The notes: generated by a model not told the origin, from the sequence alone. A stretch of DNA of 37,500 nt from Neocallimastix lanati (nom. inval.) (GCA_016946835.1 JACVTC010000001.1:965001-1002500); one strand, 5' to 3'. Positions 1-34,643 are shown, numbered from the stretch's first letter. Program-made: numbers and translations.

Positions 1-379
1 TTAAATTATAAATTTTTACTAAAAAAATGATTTTATGGTTAAATATTATTTATATATAAATTATAATCATTTATATATATATATATATATATATTAATTT
101 TTTTTATTTTATTATATTATTTGGTATATTTGCATAAAAAAAATAAATAAATAAATAAATAAATTAAATAAAATAAATGATTTGTTGTTAAGAATATTAT
201 ATATAGAATTAAAAAAAAAAAAAAAAAATAATAGTTAATGAGAATTAAAATGGGTATACTATATATATGTAGATTTCAAGATAATATTGTACTGAATATA
301 CATAAAATTTATATATAAAAAAAAATTGAATTTTAATAGTAATAAAAATTTGTTTATTTATGAATAATTATTATTATAA

Positions 380-420
<41 letters not shown>

Positions 421-467
421 TTTTTCCTCAAAATTTTCTTTGATTTATTAATTTTATTATTTTAATT
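1..467. other. Intergenic AT-rich sequence downstream of the protease gene
   Basis: Simple AT sequence with (TA)n at 381-411 and short A/T runs. It holds the presumed 3' UTR of the minus-strand gene, with AATAAA at 449-444. No gene is seen. Confidence 0.6.
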
Positions 468-21150
<20,683 letters not shown>

Positions 21151-21754
21151 ATTATTAATGTGGTTATTGTTGGTATTATGAAGTATTTCTTCTATTTTCT
21201 TTTCTTTCCTTTTCTTTTTTTTTTTTTTTTTTTTTTAATTTATAATAATTTTTTTATCATTCAGTAAATAATTATATTATATATTATTATTATTTTTTTT
21301 TTCCTTACTCTTATTTCTTTAAATAAATATTTTATTATATAATTTAATATTAATTTTATAACTTTAATAAAATTTCAATAAAAAAATATGGTATTTATCT
21401 TAAAATATTTTATTATATAATTTAATATTAATTTTATAACTTTAATAAAATTTTAATAAAAAAATATGGTATTTATCTTTAAATAAACTGAAATATAAAA
21501 TTTCCAATTAAATTATTTTTTGAATTGCTTTTTTTTTTTTTTTTTTTTTTTTTATTAAAAAAAATAATATATTATATTATAACGAAAGTATACATTTTCT
21601 TCTTCTTTTCAAATAAAATATTCAGATAAATAAGATTCTATTAACTTTAGTATATTATACCTTTAATAATCTTTTGTTATATATATATATAAATATAAAA
21701 TTTATATAAATAAATAAATAAATTTAAATATTAAAAGTAATAAATGAAATATTC

Positions 21755-21795
<41 letters not shown>

Positions 21796-22060
21796 TTAAC
21801 TTTTTATATTTGAAATTGATTTTTAAATAATAAAAAGAAAAAAAAGAAAAGAATAAAAAAATAAAAATATAAAAAAATAAAAAAAATATGTACATATATG
21901 TATAAAAATTCTATTATATTTAATATAAAATTAACAATTTATATTTTTCAATATATTTTTGAAGTTTAATAATTATAATTTTAATTTTAATTGAAATTAA
22001 TTTATTACCAAATCATATTAAAAACTATTATACACATTTTCTTTTGTTAATATTTATCAT
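21151..22060. other. Presumed 5' flank of the protease gene
   Basis: On the coding strand the last 90 bases before the ATG are purine-rich (A-run, then GAAAAGGAAAGAAAAG). Further upstream it holds poly-A/T runs and a 78-bp tandem duplication. No clear core promoter element can be separated from the AT background. Confidence 0.4.
21321..21484. repeat. 78-bp tandem duplication upstream of the protease gene
   Basis: The block with tattttattatataattt through ttaataaaaaaatatggtat and atttatct occurs twice at a 78-bp offset (21328 and 21406), with one substitution (tttcaata versus ttttaata) in the main block. It lies about 170-330 bp upstream of the start codon. Confidence 0.88.
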
Positions 22061-22130
22061 TGAAAATTGTTATTTTATTATAATTTTTTATTAGTATTAA
22101 ATTATTGCTATAATTTTTTATTTCTATTAC

Positions 22131-22452
<322 letters not shown>

Positions 22453-22569
22453 TTTATAAAAAATCAGGAATTTAAGAAATATAATTTTTATTAATAGAGT
22501 TTAATATATTTTATGATAAACGAGTTAACTAAAAGTTATTTTAAAAAATATAAATTACATATTTTTGAA

Positions 22570-22652
22570 TTTTTATAATGTGACTACTATATTTATCCTA
22601 TTACAATATGTTTCAGTACAAATGAACTTTATTTCTCATATATTTCAAATAT
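22570..22652 (+). repeat. Diverged direct repeat, copy A
   Basis: Shares about 80% identity by eye with 24408-24490: TGTGAC, then CTATTACAATAT, TTCA(g/a)TACA and TTTCTCATATATTT in the same order and spacing. Weaker similarity extends upstream (TTATGATAAA at about 22511 and 24338). Confidence 0.6.
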
Positions 22653-23195
22653 TCCAACATTCCTCCTAAAACTTAGATATTATGAAAGAATAATATAGTT
22701 TATAGGTGAATATGTGTATGCTATTTTATATTGATCAACTACAACTAAATATTAATAATTATTTATAGGACTATTTACTTCTATAGTTATATATGTATTA
22801 GGTATATATTATATTTTGATTATTACTAATTTGTTATTTTTTAAAAATATCATCTACGTTATTATAGATAAAACTTAACCTTTAATATTTTATTTTTGGG
22901 GATAAATCTTTTCAATCTTTTAATTATTAAGTACCATTAGCAAATTTTTATTCGATGAATTGGATATTCTTCAGGTTTTATACCATCCAATCTTATTATT
23001 TATGGTAACTCTCCGATAAAACACCATCTAAATTATTATTATAACTATTCCTTAGTTTTTACGCAAATGAAATGTTATTATTTTATAACCTGTTAAATTC
23101 TTTAGTTTCAACTGGAATATTAACCAATTAGCCGGAGATCACATGAGAGTTGTGTTATGAGGAGTGTAATTATTATCATGGTATGTTTAATAAAT

Positions 23196-23208
23196 TGACG
23201 TTACGTCA
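23196..23208. promoter_or_regulatory. Palindrome TGACGT-T-ACGTCA
   Basis: A perfect 6-bp dyad around one central base. The half-site TGACGT matches the ATF/CREB bZIP half-site. It stands out in AT-rich surroundings and is flanked by looser inverted repeats (AGAGTTGTG/CAACAACTCT and AGTGTAAT/ATTACACT). No adjacent gene is supported. Confidence 0.3.
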
Positions 23209-24407
23209 CAACAACTCTTTCTTGAATTGTTGATAAAATGTGATGAATGTCATTACACTACGATGGAGTTCTTCCAATGAAGCTCTTTACATCGTTGCTG
23301 ATGGGATAATTTGTATAATGAAGATTTTATACCATCTGTCATTATTGTTATCTGCAGTGAAACCTATCTCACTCTTGGTTAAACCATTATATACTATGTA
23401 AATGCTATTGAATATTCCTATTTTCATTCTATGTATTCAGTTGACAAATTATATTGAAAAATATGAAAATTTTTATACTATACATTTCTATTATTAATAA
23501 TACCTTTATCCTTCAAATTATCTGTTTTGTAGTTAAGCAGTATCTTATATGCGTATTCGAATAAATTTTATTAGTATATATTAATATTTTATGATTCTAA
23601 GTGTAATAATATGTTATAGTAAATTTAGGGGCAATATTTTTGTGGATTATTAACTTTTAATTAGTCATAATAATAATCTTTTTTGGTTTTTTTTTTTTTT
23701 TTTCTTCAAGAAAAATTTAAATTAGTATAGTCCAAGTTAATTATCTATCAATATTGTAAAAAAAATTAATTGCTGTTTTAAAATTGTAATGTTATTGTAT
23801 TTTTTTTTTTTTTTGTTTGGATGATTATTATTATAAAGCATAATACATTATATTTTTCATATTTTATACTAATTACAGCTGTAAGAGTTTGATCAACAAG
23901 TGAAAAAATTCAGTGAGACCTAGCTAAACTTAAAAAAACTTCAAATAAATAGTGGGAGAGATCCTGATTAATATACTAAATGTTCATTAATCCAATCGTA
24001 TTCCAAGAGAATAAAATAATTCAGGTCCTTAGTATTATGTTTCTCTGGATTAATCTTCTACACCGTAACTACCATTCAGTGAAAGTTCGAATCTTTTATA
24101 AGTTTTTTTATGAAACTGTCTCTCTTATCTCTTTATTAATAATTATACCTTCGGTATTTATACAATTAAATGTATGAAAAATTAAATTATGTGAATTTAA
24201 ATAGCTGAAATAATGAGTAATTCTTTATAAAGTTTAATATTTAAATTTATTTTCCTTGGCATAATATTGTGTACGGTATATGAAACTTAATCTTTTAAAA
24301 ATCGGTAATTTAGGTTTTATAATTAGGTCAATTTTATTATGATAAAGAATTTCTAAAAAATTACTTTTTTTTTTTTTTTTTTTTTTTTTAATTAGATGCT
24401 TTTTATA

Positions 24408-24490
24408 TCTTTATACTGTGACTTGGATATTTAATCTATTACAATATACTTCAATACATTTAAAGTTTATTTTCTCATATATTTTATATA
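24408..24490 (+). repeat. Diverged direct repeat, copy B
   Basis: Partner of the copy at 22570-22652, about 1.84 kb away in the same orientation. The pair could be remnants of long terminal repeats or a dispersed element. Confidence 0.6.
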
Positions 24491-24880
24491 TGTTAAGAGT
24501 CATGAATTTATGGTTTATAATAATGTTAACTAATAAACCATTACAAAATAGAAAAATAATCCAAAAGTTGAAATAGGTGAAACTAATAGAGGAAAAGAAC
24601 AAATTATTATAATATAAATTATAAATATAATTTAAAACTAAATATTATTAAATATTATTTAATTATTATTTTCACAAAAGAATATTATAATATATTTTTA
24701 AAAATTAAATGGAGTATTAAATATTTATTTATTTAAAATAATTTAAGCCGCCTTTGTATAAACGATTTATTTAAATTCGTTACATATTATACAGAGCCAC
24801 GTTACGAAATGCAACATTTACCATTAAAATTATATCTTTTATAAATTTTTAAATAATAATAATGATAAATGACCAAAACT

Positions 24881-25623
24881 AATAAATAAAAACAGTGACA
24901 ATACAAAAACAGCTACAAAAAAAAAAAAAATAGCTAAAAATCAATTGTATATTTTTTCATCTCCTTTCTCTTATATCTTTTAATACTATTTAATTTTAGT
25001 TTTTTTTTATTTTATTTTTATTACTATTACTATTATTACTATTACTATTATTATTATTACTATTATTATTATTACTATTATTATTATTATTATTATTATT
25101 TATTATTATTATTTATTATTATTATTATTTATTATTATTATTATTTATTATTATATTATTTATTATTGTTATCATATTTATATTATTTTAATTATTAATT
25201 TATTTTGATTTATTTTATTATTAATATTAATATTACTATTATGACTAATTATAATTAAGCATTTTTATTTTCAATTTTTTTTTTTTTTTTTTACAATTTC
25301 TTAAAATATCTGTTCTACTCATTTAAATATTACTATTAAAATAAATTAATCATTGAAAAGTAAATAGATATTCTATGAAAAATAAATTTGTACTAATAAT
25401 TTTTTATCTTTCATTTATATTTTAAAATTTTATTCTATTCAAAATTTTTATTTAACCTATTTATATTAACAAATTGGAAAATATTCCACTTTTTCTAACA
25501 TTACTGCATAAAAAATTATTCATTAATAAATAAACAACCAAAATTTTAAATATAATAATTTTAAAATATAATAAAAAGAATGGTAATAGAAAAATTTAAT
25601 AAAAATACTAATTAATAATGTTG

Positions 25624-25654
<31 letters not shown>

Positions 25655-27460
25655 CAGCGAATAAAAAATTATTATTACTATTATTCATTAAATATATATA
25701 TATTTTTCCTATTATTAAATTATTGGAAGTGACTTAATAAAAATATATAATCATGGTTCTGACTTAAATATCAACTAAAAAATTTAATATACGTTATTAA
25801 CTTTTCCCAGAGTTAATTATGATATAGATAAATATAATTATTTAAAAAAAATCTTTTATTTCTATCAATGGAAATAGTTTAAACAGATGATCTATTAAAG
25901 CTTATTTTTTTTTAAAAAAAAAAAAAAAAAACAGTAAACCAAAAATGAAATAAAAACAAAAATTTTAAAACCTTATTAAAGACAAAATATATCCATAATT
26001 AAAATTGATAGATTGATAGTTTAATAGTTATGTCTTTTTTATTAATAATATCTTATTATTATTTTTTTTATTTAATATAATATATATATTTATATTTAAT
26101 CCTTTTCACCCATTTTTTTTTTATTTAAAATCATATATATATATATGTTTTTTTTTTTTTTTTTTAAGGAGAAAAATATACTTTTACTGTAATATGCAGT
26201 AATATGCAGTAAAATATAATTTTTCAATTTAGTATCATAACAAGAAAAAAAAATTTTTTTTCTTCCAGACCCCTTTAAAAAATAATATAATATATATATA
26301 TATTTAATTATTGCAGTCTTCAATGTAAATTATTTTATAATTTTTGACATTTCTATTATTCATTATTATATTTTTAAAATTATAATGGTTAAAATTACTT
26401 TTTTTTTTATTAATAGTAAGGTTTAAAAATGTGGAATAGATATTATCCAATTTGTATTATATAAAAGTATCAATAAATAATATAAATTAACTAATGACTA
26501 AAAACTTAAAAAATATCTTAATAACTAGTAAATGAATAATTATATCATATTAATAAATAATAAATTGATAAATTGATATTAATAACTAATAATTAATTAA
26601 TAAGTAATTAATAATAATATTTATAAAATCCAATAGATAATAAATAATTAATAATAATTATACATACATAATAAATATTATACATTAAATATTAATTATA
26701 ATGACCTTTTCACTAAGAATTAATAAATAATTATTAAACATTGAAGGAAAAATATATATATATATAAAAAATAAATGAATAAATAACCAAATTAATATAT
26801 TAAATAAAAAAATAAATTTTGATTTAATAATAATTAGGGAAAAAATATATATATATAATAAAGAAAGAAAATAAAAATAAATATATATATATATATATGA
26901 TAAAGAAGGAAAATAAAAATAAAAATAAATAATTTGGATATTAAAGAATCCACACTTTTTATGAAAGAAAAAAAAAAAAAAAGTTTATTAAAAATAATAA
27001 ATAATAATTTTAATTTTAGTAATACTGTTAATTAAAAGACTAAAAAAAGACGAAAAATACAAACAAATAATTAATGAATTTAATATAAACAAATAAAGAA
27101 TCATAAATAAAAAATAAAATATATATATAATTAAAAAAAAAAAAAAATAAAAAAAAAATAAATAAATAAATATAAATATTAGTGGTAACATAAAATTAAA
27201 TAATATTTTTATTTTTTATTATATAGTATGCTTAGTATGCTATAGCAAAACAAACTTTAAATAATGAAAGTTTGAAAAAGTATGTACATCTTAATTCTTC
27301 CTATAATATAAGTTAAAATTAAAATAAAATGTATACGAAAATACCAATAAATAAAGAATGGTAAATTAATTATTTATTTTTTTAAAAAATAAAATAAATA
27401 TTTTTGATTATTTTTATTATAATTTTTATTTTCTTTTATATCTAAAATAAAATAAAGAAA
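24881..27460. other. AT desert with simple repeats
   Basis: Holds imperfect (ATT/ACT)n at 25020-25160, an A-run at 25624-25653, (TA)n patches and a short 10-bp tandem (TAATATGCAG) near 26190-26210. Only short low-complexity frames occur. No gene is seen. Confidence 0.6.
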
Positions 27461-27469
27461 AAAAAGTTT

Positions 27470-27612
27470 TCCTAGCATTATCTCCCAAAGATAATATTTA
27501 TTATTTGGTATATTGATACTACTATGACTTAGCTTCAATTTTGCCTAAATGGAAGTGTGTAACTACCTTAATATTCCCACTGTCTGAAATCAAGGGCAGT
27601 GCACAGAGGAAA
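27470..27612. ncRNA. Structured GC island, possible ncRNA
   Basis: About 140 bp of mixed composition in an AT desert. It can form a 7-bp hairpin at 27578-27601 (CACTGTC with GGCAGTG, one G-T pair, 10-nt loop) and another at 27485-27508 (CCAA..ATAAT with ATTAT..TTGG). No tRNA, 5S, U6 or snoRNA signature is recognised and the strand is undetermined. Confidence 0.2.
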
Positions 27613-27837
27613 TAAATAAATAAATAAAATAAATAAATAAAAAAAAAAAAAAAAAAGATTGACTTAGCTATTATTCTTTTTAATATTTAAATTTAAAATA
27701 GTAATAAGACCATATTTATACTTTTTTTTTTTTTTTTTTAATTTGGATCCAGTTTACAGCCACCCAGAGATCTATTTTTCTATATTAATTTAATCATTTT
27801 AATTATATCATCATATTAAACCCAATAGATTTAAATT
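27613..27837. other. Spacer with a second small complex patch
   Basis: AT-rich spacer. The segment 27744-27775 (ggatccagtttacagccacc, then cagagatct) is unusually mixed in composition. Nothing is recognised in it. Confidence 0.4.
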
Positions 27838-28125
27838 AAAAATAAATAAATGAATAAATAATAAATAAATAATAAATAATAAATAAATAATAAATAAATA
27901 ATAAATAAATAATAAATAAATAATAAATAAATAATAAATAAATAATAAATAAATAATAAATAAATAAATTATAAATAAATGAATAATAAATAATAAATAA
28001 ATAATAAATAAATAATAAATAAATAATAAATAATAAATAAATAATAAATAAATAAATGAATAATAAATAAATAATTAAATAATAAATAAATAGATAAATA
28101 AATAATAAATAAATAGATAAATAAA
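27838..28125. repeat. (AAATAAT/AAAT)n satellite-like tract
   Basis: About 290 bp built from AAATAAT and AAAT units with occasional GAAT or GATA variants. Non-coding. Confidence 0.85.
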
Positions 28126-29851
28126 ATTTTTATATAAAAGTATATATTATTATAAGTTGATATTATTTATTCATACTCTATAAAAACAAAATGGATATAT
28201 ATCTTTATCTAATTAATTATTTATTTATATCTATTGAAATTATTTCATAAATCTATTTTGGATTACTCCTATTTCATTGTATTGAATGAAATATAAATAT
28301 AAAATCAATATTTAAATTAATATATATCATTAATATATGATACATAATACACTTCAATGGCAATTCATCATTAATTTATTTATTTAAAACAAAATAAAAT
28401 GAAAAAAAAAAAAAAAAATAGTCTATATTATTTAATTATTTTTTTTTTTTATTTTTTTATTTTTTTTTTTGAAGGGCTTTATAGATAATGAATTAGATTA
28501 TAGTTTGTATAAAATTTATTATAAGGAAATTGTTAGTTTTAATTGTTAGAAACATTGTGATTTATTTTTTTAAAAAAATAAAAGAGAAAAATTGTAAAAT
28601 AAAAACCAAAATAAATGCAAAAAAATAAAAATAAAAAAAAAATCCCATGGAATGATGATAATTATTAGAAAAAAAAAAAAGTTTTTTCTAGATAAAATAA
28701 TAATCAGTGTAGCCATAAAAAATAAAACTTTAAATACAGATAATAAAAATTAATTAACTCAGTAATTTTTCAAGCCACAAATTATTAATATTAATAAATA
28801 GGGTTTAAAATTTTTTCATAATTAATTATAATTTATTAATTAAAATTTCCTTATATAGGTAAACTTTAAAATTAATCTCTCTAACCAAAATAATAATATT
28901 TATTATATTATAAAATAATAAAATAATAAAATAATAAAATAATAGAATAATTAAATAATAAAATAATTAAATAATTAAATAATAAAATAATAAAATAATA
29001 AAATAATAAAATAATAAGATAATAAAATAATTAAATAATAAAATTGTTAGATTATGAATAAGAATATTAATTTATTTAATTAAAATAACTCAGAATTAAA
29101 AAATATATATGAAATGAAATTGTATATATAATTATTTATCAAATGATACATATGATTTACATATTTTTATGAAGACATTAATACATGTACATGATTAAAG
29201 AAATGATTACATAAATTTATAATATTAACATAAATAATGTTAATTTAATATAGAATTATAATTTTATAAATGTAAAATATATGTAATATATTTGTAGATT
29301 TATTTATTTTATTTGTTTATATTAACAAAAATAATAAAATAATAAAATAATAAAATAATAAAATAATAAAATATATGATATAGAAATTTATTAATTCTGT
29401 TCTATTATTAAAAAAAAAAATATAAAAATATAATAAAATATATATTATATAATATAATATAATATAATAAATATTTTATTAAATTAAAATTAATTTTATT
29501 TTCTATATATTAAACCTAATAAATTTTGATTATAGTATTAATATAAGTAATAAAACTTTTTAATATTATAATTATATATTAATGTTGTATACATATTTAC
29601 TTCCTTTAGATTGGTAAAGATTTCATATTCTTAGTTAATTATTAATAATATTTTTTTTTTGTGAAGTGGAATAAAGGATATTTACTGCTGAAAAAGATAA
29701 ATGAATGAAGCTATCTTAAAAAAGATATTCATTTATATATTACTGATTTATGGTGGTAATGAATTGAAAATAAATAAATAAATAATAAATTTATTATTTA
29801 CCTTATAAAATTATAAAAAAAATTTTATAAAATATATAAAATAATATATAT
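28126..29851. other. AT desert with (AATAATAAA)n tracts
   Basis: Holds TAATAAAA-type repeats at 28905-29046 and again at 29330-29372, plus A/T runs. No gene is seen. Confidence 0.6.
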
Positions 29852-29960
29852 AAAAAAAAATTATATAGGTATATATAAGTATTAGATATAAAAAAAATTA
29901 TATAGGTATATATAAGTATTAGATATAAAAAAAATTATATAGGTATATATAAGTATTAGA
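29852..29960. repeat. Three perfect 37-bp tandem copies
   Basis: The unit with ttatataggtatatataagt and attagatata starts at 29861, 29898 and 29935. The copies are essentially identical, with minor A-run variation. Confidence 0.9.
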
Positions 29961-29979
29961 ATTAAATTTGAAGAATATT

Positions 29980-30090
29980 ATAAAAAAAACTTGTTGATAT
30001 GTTATAACATTAGTAATTATTATTTTTTTTAAAAAGATTATTAAAAAAAAAAACTTGTTGATATGTTATAACATTAGTAATTATTATTTA
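29980..30090. repeat. 64-bp offset direct duplication
   Basis: The block cttgttgatatgttataaca + ttagtaattattattt occurs at 29990 and 30054, apparently identical. Confidence 0.9.
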
Positions 30091-30544
30091 GTTCAATGAA
30101 TTATTTAAAGTATATTTAAATTAATTTCAATAAAGAAAAAAGAAAGGGTTCCATTTATAAATTTTCGCTCTTGTGTTATAAATTAAATTCTAAAAGAATC
30201 CTTCTGATGATACTTTTTAAAAATCCAAAACTAATTAACTATTTTTTTTTTCTACTATTATAATAAATTATTATAATAAATTATAAATAGTATTTTAATT
30301 GGTTTATTTAAAAGATTTATCACTAAATTATTTTTATCACATCTCTTCATAATAATTAAAATTTAATAACTTTTAATTTAAATGAAAAAGTTTATTTATT
30401 ATTAAAACAAAAATGGTAAGAAATAAAAAAAAGTGTATTAATTATTTATTATATTATTTTTTATAATAATATATTAAATATTTTTGTTTCCTTTTTTTTT
30501 TATCTTTATTTTTATATGTTTATATTACTTAACATATTTAGTAG
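30091..30544. other. Intergenic AT-rich spacer
   Basis: Mixed AT sequence with poly-T runs. No gene or structure recognised. Confidence 0.6.
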
Positions 30545-30700
30545 GCTAATTCATTGCTTATTAATATTAATAAAAATACAATAAATATATCTATTCGCTA
30601 ATTCATTGCTTATTAATATTAATAAAAATACAATAAATATATCTATTCGCTAATTCATTGCTTATTAATATTAATAAAAATACAATAAATATATCTATTC
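30545..30700. repeat. Three perfect 52-bp tandem copies
   Basis: The unit, beginning gctaattcattgcttattaa and ending atatatctattc, starts at 30545, 30597 and 30649 with no differences seen. A partial fourth start (gct) follows at 30701. Confidence 0.95.
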
Positions 30701-31258
30701 GCTTCATATGAATTTAGGAAGTCGATCCAAAAACTTTATGTGTGTTAGTCCAAAGTAATAAACACCAGGATAAAAACTATGATAATGGAATTAGAGAATA
30801 AAGATTTAAAAATTGTTTTATATCTTAAAAACAATATTCTTTAGATTTTTTTTTTTTTTTTTTTTTTATAATTAATTTGTTTTGAAAAAAATATATTAAA
30901 AAATAATTAAATAATATATTCTAAAATATGTTTTGTGTAATATTGAACTATGCTTAATTAAATAAAATCTATTAAATCTTGAAATTAATATGCTTATTTT
31001 GAATTATATTAATTTCATATATATAAACTTTATTTTCTATAAAAATGACTGTTAGGTGGTGCAATAATAAAAACTTTAAAAAAATGATTTGGACCATTAA
31101 GATTAAAGTGTTCACTATATTATTAATATATTATTATATATATCATAATATGCATAAAGTTTGACATATTTATATAAATAAATATATATAAGAGTTTATT
31201 GAGAAATTAATTATTTTCTGTCTTTTTTTTTTTTTTTTTTTATTTATTAACATCATCG

Positions 31259-31308
<50 letters not shown>

Positions 31309-32850
31309 TATAATTATTATGTTTCATTTTAAATATTTTTTTTTTTTTTGGTGCTTTTTAAAATTTATGCTCATTTAAAAACTTTAATAACTCTAAATAT
31401 ATTAAGATCAATAATTTATACTATTTAACCTTTGAGTACAATTTAAGAAAAACAGGTGAAAATGTTTTTTTTTTTTCCTTTTTTTCTTTTTATTTTTTCT
31501 CATACATAAGGAAAAGATTTAACATGTTTTTTGTTTTTTAAATGATTAGTATTAGATATTTAATATAGTTCTCTTATAAATGCTAAGGTGTAAAATATTC
31601 ATTTTTTATTAAGTTTAAGGTATATTAAATTCTAATACAATTTATTTTCTATTCATAATTACGAATTTATATATTTTTAATTTTTTAGATATTCTTTTAT
31701 TTCATAATTAATATAAAATTAAAATTAAAATTAAAATGAAATAAAATGTTACATTTGTTAAACAATTTAATATTTTATTAAAATAAAAATTAACATACAT
31801 GACTAGTTTTATATAATAAATTTTAGTTGATTTGTAAAAAAAAAAAATAAAAAAATAAATAATTATTATGTACTATTTTCTTTATAAATAATAATATTTT
31901 TTTATTAAATTAAAAATATTAATTGAAGATGGTTAACTATTTCTTTTATAACAAAACTAAAAGATATAGATTTTTAAAATAAATATAAATACATTTTTTT
32001 TTTTTAATAAATACTTTATATAAGACTAAATTTTTATTTCTTTTGTTATTTTTAAAATGATTTTTCAAAAAGAATAGAAATAAAGTTTACTATTTAATGT
32101 TTATTAAAAATAAATGGAGAATAATATTATTAATATATAAAATTTAAATAATTATAAAATTTAAATTTAATTTAATTTTAATTTATAATTTTTTGGTATT
32201 TTAATCATCATTTATTAATTTTAATTTAATATAGAAGTTTAATTTATAGTTTATAGGAAATATAAGAAATTCATTACAATAGAATATATTGTTATTAATT
32301 AAAAAATAGTTATTAATTAATTAATATATTACATTCTTGGTAAAAATAAACTTTAATTGTAGTAAAAATATTAAAATATTTTCAATTTTTGAAAAAATAA
32401 AAAATGAAATATTGAAAATTTTATTGTGTAGTACAAAAAAAAAAATGAATATTCATATGAATATATTTATATATATTAATATATGGTATTCTATAATATT
32501 TAGATTAAAATTAGGTGTAATTATTATAATATATTATAATATAAAGAAAATAATTTATTGATTCTTCTTATTTATTTATTGGTTTATAAATAATTATATT
32601 AAGATATTACAAATGGAATATATGCTTTTCTTAATAATAAATTATATTAATCAATAAACTTCTCATATTAATTTTTTTTTTAAATTTATTAAATAATGTA
32701 TTTAATTATATAATTAATTGAAAATCTATTAGAATAAAAAATATTATGTAATATGTTTATATTATTTATTTGTCTATATATTACTATTTATTGATGTATA
32801 TAATAATTATTTATTATGAATATTAATATTATATATTATAATTATTAATC
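30701..32850. other. AT desert
   Basis: A short complex patch lies at 30705-30775 and an (ATT)n tract at 31260-31308. Otherwise A/T runs. No gene is seen. Confidence 0.6.
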
Positions 32851-33195
32851 ATCAATAATCAATAATTAAATAATAAATAATAATTGAATAATAAATAAAT
32901 GATAAATAATAAATAATAAATAAGAATTAAGAAATGAATAATAATAAATAATAAATAATAAATAATAAATAATAAATAATAAATATATAAATAATTGAAT
33001 AATAAATAATAAATATATAAATATATAAATAATTGAATAATAAATAATAAATAAAAAGAGTATTTATTAATAAATAATTAAATAATAAATAATAAATAAT
33101 TGAATAATAAATAATAAAAGAGTATTTATTAATAATTAATAAATAATAATTAGTAAATAATAAATAATTGAATAAATAATTGAATAATGAAATAA
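32850..33195. repeat. (AATAAAT)n tract with a repeated AAGAGTATTTATTAATA element
   Basis: Irregular ATAA/AAATAAT repeats. The element aagagtatttattaataa recurs at about 33056 and 33117. Confidence 0.8.
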
Positions 33196-34611
33196 TATAT
33201 ATTAAATTTTAATAATGATAACTCTACTATAATAATAATAAATTATTATATTGAAAATATTATAAAGAACAAGAAACTTTAAAATACAATGATATTTGAA
33301 TATTAACAAAATTTTTCACATATTTAACAAAAATATAAAAAGAACAAAGAAATATAGCAATTAAATAGAAAGATTCTTCAAAATTCAAAAATCAAATGAA
33401 GGATAATAAAACTCACATATTATTAATAAAAATATTTTAAATTAATAAAAAAGTCTATGATAAATATATATAAAAATAAAGTTTAAAGTAATCCTATATT
33501 TTTTTAAGGAATATTAATATTAATATGATTTAAAAATTAATATAAATTAAGTAATTTATTGTACATTTAAATATAAATATAAATAAATAGATAAATAAAT
33601 AGATAAATAAATAAAATGATATTACTCGTTGCTGAATGGTTCTTTTTAAAAATAATAATAAAAGTTTAAAAAAAAAAAAAATTTATGAGAAGAAAAAAAA
33701 ATTAATAAAATATGTTTTAATAATTTTTGTTTTATTATTTTTAATTTTTTTTTTTATTTTTTTTTTTAATCTTTTCATTTTACAAACTTTTTGGTATTTT
33801 ATTTTCATATATTATAATTTATATAAATGAATATAAATATTTATTATTATAAAAATCATTGTAATAATAATTATAAAACTAACAATAACAATAGAAAAAA
33901 AAACTTATAATTAATATTTTTAATAAAATTTTTTTGTTTAAAAAAAATAATTTCAAATTTATATAGAATATTACAATTATTATTCAACAATAATAAACTC
34001 AATTAATGAACTCATTTTAAAAATTTATAATAATAACAATAAAAAATCATCAAAAAAAAGAATTTACTATTAGTATTTGTAAAGGAATAATTTCAAATAT
34101 ATATAAAACATTACTTATATTACACATCAATTAATAGAATAAATTAATATAATATTTCAACTTTTTTATTAATTATTTTTTTCTTCAAAAAAAAAAAAAA
34201 AAAAAAAAAAAGGAAATTGAATATTGAAATGGAATACATAAGATGTTGAATTAGAAAAGATTTATATTTAATCTTATTGTCATAATTATTGGAAAAAATC
34301 ATTAAGTAGTCTTGCTTTTTCCTTTATTTCTCTTTGGTTTTAACTAAAAATTATTTTTGCCACATATTAAGAATGTTATCAATATTTAAATATTTTTGAA
34401 TAATACCAAAATAAATCTCCCTTTTTTTTTCTTATCTTTTCTTTTTTTTTAAATTATTTTAAAAAAATAATAATAATAATAATAATAAAAGGGTATAAAG
34501 CTGAAATAATCAAACAATTTTTAAAAAATAATTTTTTTTTTTTATTTTTTATTTTTTTTTAAAAGATGGTTTATATTTAATTTTTTTGAAATTAAGTAAA
34601 ACATAATTTAC

Positions 34612-34643
<32 letters not shown>

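Larger units (their letters stand above)
22500..24880. other. Complex-sequence island, possible decayed mobile element or pseudogene
   Basis: This stretch has markedly fewer homopolymers and more GC than the rest of the desert (for example 23100-23400 and 23880-24130). Short open segments occur in several minus-strand frames around 23200-23350 (SEIGFTADNNNDRWYKIF; TDGIKSSLYKLSHQQ), but all are broken by stops. A diverged direct repeat bounds it. No transposase, integrase or reverse transcriptase motif was recognised. Confidence 0.35.

Noticed and set aside
24068-24100. GTTCGAATC, a tRNA B-box-like sequence with a 5-bp T-arm stem
   Set aside because: No D-arm, anticodon arm or matching acceptor stem upstream, so no tRNA can be drawn.
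23980-24602. Short frames (65 codons plus at 23980-24177, 63 codons minus at 24411-24602)
   Set aside because: Hydrophobic, no family features, no start context or splice partners. Treated as chance frames in the complex island.
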